Positions 1-10,609 of a stretch of 35,745 bases of DNA are shown piece by piece. A program made the translations under genes and the position numbers. The DNA comes from Pleurotus ostreatus/Saccharomyces cerevisiae fusant (taxonomy: Eukaryota > Opisthokonta). The notes under the pieces were generated by a model, which saw nothing but the letters and a program-made list of their open reading frames with translations, was not told where the DNA came from and did no database searches. The number at the start of each line of letters is the position of its first letter. Within the stretch, counting starts at the first letter, position 1. Location of the stretch: contig JAMQCK010000226.1 in the NCBI GenBank assembly GCA_024196135.1, positions 1 to 35,745 on the forward strand, read 5' to 3'.

Positions 1-2018
1 TGCGTCGCGGGGGTAGATTGGGGGAAAGGGCTTCAGGATGGAGGCGAGGCCCTCTTATAGTTGAGATCAAGCATCGGAACCTGCAACGAATTGCGGCTTG
101 AAAGTGCCCCGGACGGCTCCAAAAAGGCGCCCACCTCAATTTCCAACCGCGGTGCACGTGCACGGTTGAAGTTTTTGCTCGCCCCCAAGTTGATTTTCCC
201 TCCGAGCATGCCCGACCTCAGTCAGGCACACCTCTGCGAGCTCTTACCCAGGCTGCGCTCTACCTGCTCGACGTCGTTATCCGATGCTGACGCCGGGCTG
301 AACCCAAAGCACGGCTATTCTAGTCCCTCCGCCGGTCGCAGACTCGTGGTCTAGAAACCCTGCCCATAAGAACAATACGCTTCTCGGGTTGGGCTCGACC
401 GACCCCCGCGCCCCGACGCCGGCGACCCCCTGGACTCGCCGAACATCTCCTTCGCTAGGCGAATCTGCAATCCCTTGGCGTAGATTGCTCCTAGTCTATG
501 CCAGTCGCTTCGCTGGCCGCGCCTCAACTGTGTCTGGACGGTTCACTCCGCCCCGAAGCTGCGTACATGCAATCTGTCGATGGGCACGGACGTGCTACAG
601 GAGCGCGAAGTTCTTCGTATTCATCGATCGTCGCACTCGTTGCCTCTAAGGCGGCGCCATCAACCATCTCTGCATCAGCTGGCCGCACATCTGCCACCAG
701 CTGACGGTGGGCAGGTCGTGGGCTGATAGCAGGCCATTGAGTGGCGCGTTACGTTGGCACCAGGTCGTGTAGAACGGGGTCAGCGGACTTCGCGGGTTCA
801 GCGCCTGCAATCTCGTCGCCCGCATTGGTTGCAGCGATTGCCGAGTCGTAGACGACGTGTGTTCCCTCTCACTCTTCCCGTCCTCAGGGATGAGCGCACG
901 TTCAGCACAGTAGCGAAGCTCGACAGACCCTACTCTTTTACGAAGGCAGGACGATCTACTCATGTCGAAGTTCAGGTCCTTTGCTCAGGGCCTGGGATTG
1001 ACAGACGGCAGCATCCGGCGCTAGCCAATCCCATAACGCCCTGGCGCTAGGCTCTCTTATGGCACTCCTGTCAATAGCAGCATCTCATTGCGACGTACAA
1101 AGCCTCGTTCCTCTCAAGTTCCTCTCATAATTTTCTCTCAACGGCCGTCCACTCCTGGATTACCTGCTCTGGTGTCGATCACTTACAGAAATACCTCTCG
1201 GAGTCGTACATCACTGGACTGCCCTTCGTCCATCTGACGCGGAAATACATGGCCGTCGTGTACATGGTTCCAGCATCGTCTATACGACTCTCCTCGCTCG
1301 CTGCTTTCCGTCTATGGGCTGTCCTTCTCATGATCTCAACATGACCTTCCGACTCGCACGTCGTACGCGCTTCGCGTCGGCATGTCCGGCGCACTTAGAA
1401 ATCGCTGTCAAGACCGATGAGTCCGCTCAGTCAATTCATCCCGCGACATGCTCCGTCGCCAGTCGCACTGCCTCTGTATACCGCGTAGGTCAGGCTTACT
1501 CCCGCTGAGGCCTGAGGTGTGCTTCCTCGTCCGATTTCCATACGGACCTAATTGAACTGGACTCTGCTTCAATGCGAGCTGCGGCCCCGAACGTCGCATA
1601 ACCTTGCGCCTATCATCCTTCCGTGATGACCGCCTACTGCCCCCGCCCTTGTCGCGTCCAGCTCTTTGCGATTACTGCGACGGTGTAGCTCTTCTTATAT
1701 CTGCGACCGCTGATGCGGACTTCAATGTTGGTAGCTACAAGCTTCCCTTCCCCTGTCCTCGCGGACGGATCGCTGGCAACTCGTGCGATGTTAGCTGGGG
1801 AAATAGCATCGGGGACTGGCCCTGCTGTCACGAAGAACCTACAAGCGTACACAAGTATCTCGAGCTCGTTCAACCCCTGTACGACCCGCACGAAGTGGTC
1901 CCAGCTTCAAGCCCGTGGCGCGTTGTAGGCTGCTGCATTGTGGGTGCCTGTGGACAAAGTGGCGTTGTGGGTGCCTGCGGGCATCACGCCGGCATTTGCC
2001 GCCAGTTCCATTCTTTCA
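1..2018. other. Gene-poor stretch, nothing recognised
   Basis: No spliced or unspliced gene can be supported here. All open frames are short (about 150 codons or fewer), overlap on both strands and show no recognisable domain. There are local CT-rich tracts around 1100-1140 and a two-copy 27-nt tandem repeat at 1935-1988. It could be a decayed element or a gene too eroded to recognise. Confidence 0.5.
1935..1988. repeat. Two-copy 27-nt tandem repeat
   Basis: Two imperfect adjacent copies (1935-1961 and 1962-1988) share the core TTGTGGGTGCCTG. No larger repeat structure is seen around them. Confidence 0.6.
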
Positions 2019-2170
2019 TGACGTCACGGTGGACTTCGCACTTCAGCTTGCCTCGACCTTGATTTCGCCGCTGTCGACTAGCGTCATGAGGAGAGGATTC
2101 ACCAGCGTCATGGGGAGGAGAATTCGCGAGGAGGGACCCTCCTATTGTGGGGAGCGCTCCTCCATGACGC
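2019..2170 (+). promoter_or_regulatory. CRE-type (ATF/CREB) site cluster upstream of the CsbD-like gene
   Basis: A perfect palindromic CRE, TGACGTCA, lies at 2019-2026. The half-site block GCGTCATG occurs at 2081-2088 and 2105-2112 inside a 24-nt direct duplication (2080-2103 and 2104-2127). The same block is inverted (CATGACGC) at 2163-2170. All lie 37-190 nt before the TATA box at 2207. In fungi such sites are bound by Atf1/CREB-type bZIP factors in stress responses; that use here is inferred. Confidence 0.5.
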
Positions 2171-2206
2171 CCAGTGTCGTCAAAGGTTACATAGGGCGTC
2201 TTTGGG

Positions 2207-2214
2207 TATAAAAG
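2207..2214 (+). promoter_or_regulatory. TATA box of the CsbD-like gene
   Basis: TATAAAAG lies 96 nt before the start codon at 2303, followed by a CA-rich leader with CAACCACAA/ACACAACA tracts as is usual for a fungal 5' UTR. Confidence 0.75.
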
Positions 2215-2302
2215 CGAGCTGGCGGTCGTAGATCTTCACTTTACCTTGGTATCCATCAACCACAATTACAACCACATACTCATCCACCCAACACAACACA
2301 AC

Positions 2303-2875
2303 ATGTCCGACCAGCACGTTCAGCACTTCGATGAGCAGCCGGTGAGTTGGATGGTCTTTGACCTACAAGTAGCGCTAGGCTGCTGACGCGAACTTCAGAT
2401 CGGCACCCGCGTTCCCGAGATGGAGCGCATGGACAGCAGCGCGTTCGCCAACGCTGAGGACACCGACCCCGCGACGTGGCAGCGCGAGCATATGAGGCAG
2501 CCCCAGCCGTCCTCGCACCCACGCGACGATAGCACGGAGGGCCTGCAGCAGCAGCACCGCACCGGCAGCGCTGCCGGGCGCACGGCCTTCACTGAGGAGC
2601 GCCCTCTTGGCGTCCAGCCGACGTCGCAAGGTGCGTTCGCCTGTTCGTCACATTCCATATCGCTGTTTGCTGACGCTCATACAGGTGGTGTCGCAGTCGG
2701 CGGGCAAGACGACAAGCCGATGGGCCACGCGAAGCTGACCGACAAGATTGTCGGGAAGACGGAGAAGGTCATGGGCAAAATGTCGAAGAACCCGCAGATG
2801 CACGAGAAGGGCGAGCTGCGCGAGGCCGGCGGCAAGGCTGCTGCGACTGGCCAGGCGCGCGCTCCGCACGATTAG
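2303..2875 (+). CDS. CsbD-like small stress-type protein
   Basis: Predicted protein of 153 aa in three exons: 2303-2341, 2399-2630 and 2685-2875. Both introns (57 and 54 nt) have GTGAGT/GTGCGT donors, CTGAC branch sites and CAG acceptors, and the phases join cleanly. The N-terminal half is hydrophilic and rich in Asp, Gln and Ser. The last ~50 residues carry a Lys/Gly-rich repeat of the type KLTDKIVGKTEKVMGK followed by EKGELREAGGKA, which resembles the CsbD-like fold. CsbD is a bacterial general-stress protein and fungal relatives are small uncharacterised proteins. There is no signal peptide or membrane span, so it is probably cytosolic. The upstream CRE cluster and TATA box suggest strong inducible expression. 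The family call is by eye and moderate; the gene model is solid. Confidence 0.8.
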
Positions 2876-3812
2876 GCTGTGCGGTCCACATGAATAGGCA
2901 ACGACGTCGCTCGACCGGTACTATTGGCTTGGCGAAGGAAGAATAATTGTATTTTTAGTATACCTTAGGACTGAATAATTGCATCGCACTGTTGCATACT
3001 AAAGGAATTAGTGACCAATCAATGATGCATGGCAACTAAATACCCCGAAGCCGGCGTTTGTTGTCCCAACATTATATATGCCACTTTTGCCAGTGAATTA
3101 TAGGCGAGACGACTGTAGGAAGCCCTTGCGTTGGTGTAGTATGGTTGTTGAGCGCCGCCATGGCTCGAAAAAGAAGAGCGTTGGTGAGGACTGAGCTTCG
3201 GGGAGCTTGACTTGAACCTATTCTTCAACTCCATTTAGCTCCAACGTGCGTAGCACGTGCAACAAACATACAGTATCTCCGAAAGTTTCTCACGCTTCCG
3301 TTCTTGTTCCGTTTTTGTCCATGCTTATCAGAGCCGACTATGTCGACAAAACGACACATCTGACACAATCAAGACATGCGCAAGGCACTCCGACGACATG
3401 CCCACCACACACACGCCCATTCTCGGAAATAACACAGCCATTCCCGTACTTTGTCCCCAAAGCATACGCCTATCACCATGGCAACCGCGCACACACCCCA
3501 TGGACATGGCGGGTGGCCGACTTACCTTGTATGGCAGTCATTTATGGAGAAGGCGCCGTGTAGAGCGTACGCGCCCTCGAGACCACGGTTCTGTAGCGCC
3601 AGACGGCGCGGGTCACCTTGGGGTGCCAGCCTGCGAATTTTCGCGAGGAGCGGAGCTTTGTTTGCGGGTGGAATAGCCGGCCATTCATTAAAAGCACCGC
3701 GCCACAACGCCGCCCTTTCAATGATCATACACGAACACAAAACTTTCCTTTTCGGAGATATTCTGAGTTCGAGCGATCGAGGAGCTATCAAAGCACCTGT
3801 CTGCCGAGCAGG
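2876..3812. other. Intergenic: 3' flank of the CsbD-like gene and promoter of the zinc-finger gene
   Basis: About 1 kb without a supported gene. AT-rich sequence at 2940-3010 is a plausible 3' UTR and poly(A) region. Short frames at 3246-3890 overlap on both strands and look like chance. The right end is the promoter leading to the TATA box at 3813. Confidence 0.5.
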
Positions 3813-3820
3813 TATAAAGG
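3813..3820 (+). promoter_or_regulatory. TATA box of the zinc-finger gene
   Basis: TATAAAGG lies 104 nt before the start codon at 3917. The leader between them is CA-rich (CCAGCACACCCAGCACAG type) and lacks an upstream ATG close to the start. Confidence 0.7.
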
Positions 3821-3916
3821 CGGGGCTTGCGAGAGCGTTTGCCTCACCAACCCATCCCAGACCAGCACACCCAGCACAGACTACCCACACTCAGCCTTTG
3901 CCTCCACACAACCACA

Positions 3917-5432
3917 ATGGCAGTTATCGCTATCAAGAACATGTCCACGAGCCCTAAGCCGGTGAGTACTCGACCTGCTTCGCTGCAATGCGCCGCCACT
4001 TACGGTGGCCGACAGAAATTGATCACCATGGACAACCTCCCGAAATTCATCGATGGCATCTGCGAGATGTGCCACACCAAGGTCAAGAGCACACGCGACC
4101 AGACGCGCCATGCAAAGGGCCACCTCTCACTGGAGATCCCAGAAAACATTCCCAAGAGATTGTGCGTGTTCAACTCTGTCGCTTACGGACTCAATATCTC
4201 TGACACCGCTGCTTTACAGTCCTCACGCATGCGACCATCCCGGCTGCGGCAGGCGCTTCGCCCAGAAGAACTCGCTCGAGAACCATGTCGACGCGAAGCA
4301 GTGCGTGCCCTCGTTCTATCGCCGATGCCTTGACTGACAGACTTGCAGCACGGGCGCGAGGCGGATCAAGTGCCCTCATCCAGGCTGCGACAAGGGCTTC
4401 TCTGACCCCGCGGGATGCTTCCGCCACCGCGAGCGCGCGCACGGGTGGCAGCCCAAGACGCGCCGCGGCCCGCGCGAGAAGCCCTACGACAGGCCGACGA
4501 CGTCGAAGAGAAAGGCTCGCGCCGCCAAGTATCCCATTCCGCTGCTGTGGGACGACTTCTCGGACGACGAGGACGACGAGGACTACGAGGATGACACGGA
4601 CCGCGTGCCCCCGCGCCACCGCAAGTCGGCGCAGTCGACGAGCAGCGATGGTTCCTCGGACAGCGACCTGTCTGCGAAGAGCGAGGAGTCTGCGTCGAGC
4701 GCGCCTGGGCGCCTGGGCGCCGAGGAGTTTGGCGCGCCCTTGAACGCCTTCCAGCAGAACGCGCCGGCCTTCAACCCGCGCCCCGTGCCGCCCTTCCCGC
4801 TCAAGGCGCACAAGTCCATGCCCGATCTCTCGTCCATGACCCTGCCGGACTACGCCAAGATGGCCCTTTTCACGCCCTCACCCACACCGATCTCGAACTT
4901 CGCGTCCCCGCCTACTTCGAATCTCGCGCCCACCTCGTCGATGAACGCCCCGCAGCCGACGCCTCAGAACAACTTCTGGGCCCGTCGTCGTCCCCTGCAG
5001 GCGGCGGCGACCTGGGGGCCGCAGATGCCGTCGTTCCACGCGCCGCCGATGCCATCGCACTACGTGCCACAGATGCTGCCGAACTACGGTCCGCCGGCGC
5101 CGATGTACAATGGCATGCCGCAGATCTCCCGCTACTACGGCCACCAGCAGAGTGAGCAGCCTCAACCGCAGTACCTGCAGCTTCCCCGGCTTCCTGAGCT
5201 GGACCAGCAGTACCCACAGCTGCCCAGGCTGCCTGAGCTGGACCAGCGGCCGGCGTACCCGCAGCTGCCCAACCAGGCCGACCAGCCCAAGGAACAGTAC
5301 CCGCAGCTCCCCCAGCAGCCCAAGCAGGAGTATCCGCAGCTTCCTAAGCAGGAGTACCCGCAGCTTCCTCAGCAGCCTCAGGAGAACCAGCAACCACAGG
5401 TCAACTGGCAGTACTGGAACTCGCAGCTCTAG
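3917..5432 (+). CDS. C2H2 zinc-finger protein with acidic stretch and YPQLP repeats
   Basis: Predicted 451 aa in four exons: 3917-3961, 4016-4161, 4220-4300 and 4349-5432. Splicing rebuilds complete fingers across the junctions, which confirms the model. Three C2H2 fingers are visible: C31-x2-C34-x12-H47-x3-H51, C68-x4-C73-x12-H86-x4-H91 and C99-x4-C104-x12-H117-x4-H122. Fingers 2 and 3 are joined by a TGxR-type linker. A basic stretch (KRKARAAK, about 144-151) could be a nuclear signal, and residues 158-175 are almost all Asp/Glu. The last ~75 residues are Pro/Gln-rich with five or more copies of YPQLP or LPRLPELDQ, like a low-complexity activation domain. It is probably a nuclear DNA-binding regulator; its targets are unknown. 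I do not recognise an orthologue. The 54-nt first intron is free of stops and in phase, so its retention would add 18 residues. Confidence 0.85.
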
Positions 5433-5964
5433 ATGTTCTTACTTCTTCCGATCTGCCGTAGTCTTCCCCCTTGATTGTTGCGCATTAACATCACATAGAC
5501 CTACCCCCTTCATTTTCTGACCTTTACTCACTTACCTTTGTCGTCTAATCGCCGCTTCACGCAGGAGCTCTCTCCGGCCTTAGATACTTATGCAATCCTT
5601 TATAGACACCATATGCTTCATTATACGAAACACTCTAGCTACTTATCACCAGGAATACACGTAGGAATAATCAGTACATTTTTCATGGATCTCCTGCTGC
5701 GTGAAGACGCGGAAGCGCTCGAGGGATCGACTCATCGAACTCTTGTTATCGCTGGCTGTGACTACAGTAAAGCATCGGTGTCGATGACAGAAAGCTCTTT
5801 TGGCCTATCTCGCAGGTAATACACGAGGTCGAAGCACGATCCATATTACAGATAAAAACATACAACATACATTCGTCTTCACTTGTGTTGAGCGCCTTCG
5901 TCGCGGCGCGTATATTTTCACCACCCAGTCGCCGAGCCACGATATCACCAAGCGCCCGAAGCGC
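5433..5964. other. Convergent 3' flanks
   Basis: Intergenic space between the 3' end of the zinc-finger gene (+) and that of adenylosuccinate lyase (-). It is AT-rich around 5460-5680 and 5800-5880, as expected of 3' UTRs. No gene is seen. Confidence 0.5.
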
Positions 5965-7790
<1,826 letters not shown>

Positions 7791-8300
7791 GGTCACCGAG
7801 TCCAAGTTCAAATGACCAGAGCGGGGAAGTACGATCTCTTCGATAGGCGCTGATCCCGATCATGACTCGCGGGCGGCAAACGCCGAGAGGACTTGGTTGA
7901 ATCTCGTTGAGGCCACATCGGTGCCCCAAACCGTCTGCTTTGTGGGATACCAGAGGCACCAAATTATGCCCAATGCTATCACTTCGTCCAAGAAGAGTAC
8001 GGGAACATTGGAAGGTCATAGCAAATATTTTCGATATGCTCTATCTACCCAATATATAAAGACATGCACAAACCTGTTATGAGGCAAAGGAAAAATGCTA
8101 TTGGTATTCTTTTGTATATCATAGCTGCCGATAGAGATGGTAACGGACATGGGGAAATGAGGAGGAACGTTGAGACATCGAAGGAAATCGATGGAAATAG
8201 CATCGCGTTAGATACGAAGTTCTGCATAGACAAATCCGACACAGCGTCAGCGTACGATACAGCACTACCTCGTCTACAATAGTAGGAAAACCCTGATCGC
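7791..8300. other. Intergenic: ADE13 promoter and 3' flank of the helical toxin-like gene
   Basis: No supported gene. The part next to 7790 is the ADE13 upstream region, where no clear TATA box is seen. The AT-rich part at 8020-8130 is a plausible 3' UTR of the minus-strand gene ending at 8301. Confidence 0.5.
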
Positions 8301-9718
8301 CTACTTTCCAGCTTGCTCGTGCAGCTGCTTGGACAGATCATCCAACGACACGCTATCGACATCGGACACGTATGCCGCCTTCCTGTACTTGTCAACTGGG
8401 AAAATGATGTTAGGTCTGGTAGGTGGCTCAGGCTACGGTCGGGACGCACCAGCTTCCTTGAGGTCGTTCCACTTCTGCACGACCTTCGCCTCGACGCGGT
8501 CGGCGACGACGGCAGCAGCGTCACGGACGTTCGTGTCGACCATCTCCTGGAGGTTCTTGAGGTCGTCGGATATGGCTTGCCAGATCCCCATCATGGTCTC
8601 GATGACCGCGATGGAGGGCTCAATCAGGCTCAGGATATTTCCCACGTCATTCTAGTGGATCGGCTAAGGGAGGGGCTCAGTGAGAGGATGCGTGCACGTA
8701 CGTTGATGGCGCGGAGATCGCCAACGACCCGAGTCTCATCCTTGATTTTCTGCTCGTAGTCGGAGATGAGCTTCCTGACCTCGTCGATGCGAGCGGCCAT
8801 CTTGGCGGCCTTGTCGCCGTAGATTCCCGCAACAGCGGCGGCAGAGATAAGTCCGATGAGCCCAATCCAATAGTACGCGGGCGTGGTGCATGCGACGATC
8901 TTGTCTGCAACAGAGATGAGCACAGAATCTGTCGCCGACGAGAAGATGGCCTTACCGTGCTCATACTCTGCCAAATCGGCCTCAAGCTCGTCACGATACT
9001 GCTGCAGCTTCCTCTCAAGCTCGTCGAGGCTGCCGACCTCATCTTGCAGCTTGTCGTTTACAGCGGTGCTGCGCTCCGTCAGGGCAGACTTGTCCTTCTT
9101 CGTGTCGTCTTCGAAGGCGCGGAGATCCTCGATGGCGGACTGCGACTTCGTGTAGATCTTGTCGATGCTTTTGACCTCCATATCGACGAGCTCCTTGATC
9201 GTCTCCCTGAGCTTGATTTCTTCATCCGGCGGCAAGTCGTTGGCGAGCTGCCTAATGGATTGAAAGATGGCGGCTGAACGACGATGTCATGCCCACGTCC
9301 CAAGTCACTAAAGAGACAAAGGGGCTCACCATAGTACGAGTCATCGCTAGAGCCACCCGCATTCTGCGCATAGCTGTACACGTTGCTCGCGATGCTGATG
9401 ATGCCAGGGTACGTCGTATCCTTGAACACCTGGCAATGCACTTGCGTTTGTACGGATCGAAATGGGTAAGCATGTATCGGGGAAATGATGACAACCCACC
9501 GTAGCATACGACTGTACGAGCGGCTTGATGACGCTCGAGAGCTTGTTGAAGACGTCGTCCGAGATTTGAAGGCGCGACCGGTAGGCGTCCTCGGTAACGG
9601 GGAGCAGTACGCCCGCCCAGACGTACTTGAGGAGCTTAACCACGTCGTCATGCTGGAGGATGTAGTTGTCGTCCGAGTTCAGGAGACCCTTGGGCTCGAA
9701 GGTGGAGGACGCAGCCAT
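8301..9718 (-). CDS. Putative alpha-helical pore-forming toxin-like protein (component A)
   Basis: Predicted 378 aa in six exons: 9500-9718, 9330-9429, 8956-9273, 8702-8904, 8450-8651 and 8301-8395. Introns are 50-69 nt and the phases are consistent. There is no signal peptide. From about residue 107 the protein is almost wholly helical and highly charged, with a long heptad-like stretch to ~205. A Gly/Ala-rich hydrophobic segment follows at about 221-242 (core WIGLIGLISAAAVAGIYG), then further long amphipathic helices to ~355. A single hydrophobic hairpin between long helices is the layout of the ClyA/HBL/Cry6/XaxAB class of alpha pore formers, which insert it into membranes on assembly. That assignment rests on architecture, not on a sequence match I can prove. 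The divergent neighbour at 10610 has a comparable layout, suggesting a two-component system. Alternatives are an intracellular coiled-coil membrane protein or a dynamin-like helper. Confidence 0.7.
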
Positions 9719-9793
9719 GATGGATGTGAGAGAGGGAAGTGAAAAGCAAGAGTAGAAGTGGGTACCTGCTGAATGACAAGGGCTCTCGTCAGG

Positions 9794-9800
9794 TATATAA
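9794..9800 (-). promoter_or_regulatory. TATA box of the minus-strand toxin-like gene
   Basis: On the minus strand the sequence reads TTATATA, 76 nt upstream of the start codon at 9718. Confidence 0.65.
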
Positions 9801-10531
9801 CCGCAAGAGCGACTGTTACTTTTCAGTGGGCGTCTGAAGAGCCCGATTGGAAGCGCCGTGAATTTGCAAGGACTGGTACCTTCTTCCTTTTTCATCGGCA
9901 CCAAGACTTCATCTCTCCGATGTCCTGACCCTCATGTGGTCCCTGTCGACGTCGGGAGATGTGGTCGGAGGTGTACGATTTGTGGAGAGCCTTGAATGTC
10001 GGTGGTCGGGTGCTTCCAGCGGTCCCTATTGAGGTCGATGGTCAACGTCAGAGACGGATATATTCGCCTAATCATGACGGTATCATGTCGTTCACGCATT
10101 CAAGGACCTTGCATCTGTGGGAGCGTGCAAACATAGAAATCACCGGTGGCCTGAGGGCGGCCTGGGGGCTCGAAATGCCATCAAGGCTTTGCGAAGAGCC
10201 GAACTTGGCTCAAAGCATGTATAGCCTTGTTCCTCGGGTCCTGCTTTTGCCTCTAAAGATCGTGGTGATATATTTCGACGCCGTGGTGATGGTCGTGGGA
10301 AACAAGTTGGTTGCTCGCCACGCGACGCGGTCACAGTGCGAACCGGCATGCTTCTGACCTTCATGACATGGGAGCAAAGGCCGGCTTTCATCACCCCCCG
10401 ATAAAGCATCTATGAGGAAGCCTTCTTATCTACTCCAAGGGCACCGACATCCGCGACCGAGCCACCGACAAGTCCTGGCCTCTCGGGAAAATACCTTCAT
10501 CTCTTCAACATGCCTAGATCTTACTGCGCAT

Positions 10532-10538
10532 TATAAAG
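10532..10538 (+). promoter_or_regulatory. TATA box of the plus-strand toxin-like gene
   Basis: TATAAAG lies 78 nt before the start codon at 10610, closely mirroring the spacing on the divergent partner. Confidence 0.6.
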
Positions 10539-10609
10539 AGTCTGGAGGTAGAGGATGCGCTGCAGTTTCATCGCCAAACACAACTACCGAACTCGCCTGA
10601 GCTTTTATA

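Larger units (their letters stand above)
9719..10609. other. Shared divergent promoter region of the two toxin-like genes
   Basis: An 891-nt head-to-head intergenic region. Each side has a TATA box 76-78 nt from its own start codon (9794-9800 on minus, 10532-10538 on plus). Short frames inside overlap on both strands and show no domain. This layout would allow co-regulation of the pair. Confidence 0.6.

Noticed and set aside
646..963. Minus-strand frame considered as a retroelement remnant
   Set aside because: No reverse transcriptase, integrase or terminal repeat motif can be seen.
1604..2062. 152-codon plus-strand frame in the left gene-poor region
   Set aside because: No domain, no promoter, competing frames on both strands and Cys/Trp-rich chance composition.
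4191..4811. 206-codon minus-strand frame over the zinc-finger gene
   Set aside because: Low-complexity Arg/Ala/Leu composition and antisense to a well-supported exon with C2H2 residues.
9274..9329. Alternative acceptor CATTAG/GCAG at about 9248-9256 in the minus-strand toxin-like gene
   Set aside because: The phase does not match the downstream helical frame; the TTCAG acceptor at 9274 does.
9959..10357. 132-codon frame between the two toxin-like genes as a third gene
   Set aside because: No domain and overlapping opposite-strand frames; it sits within the shared promoter region.
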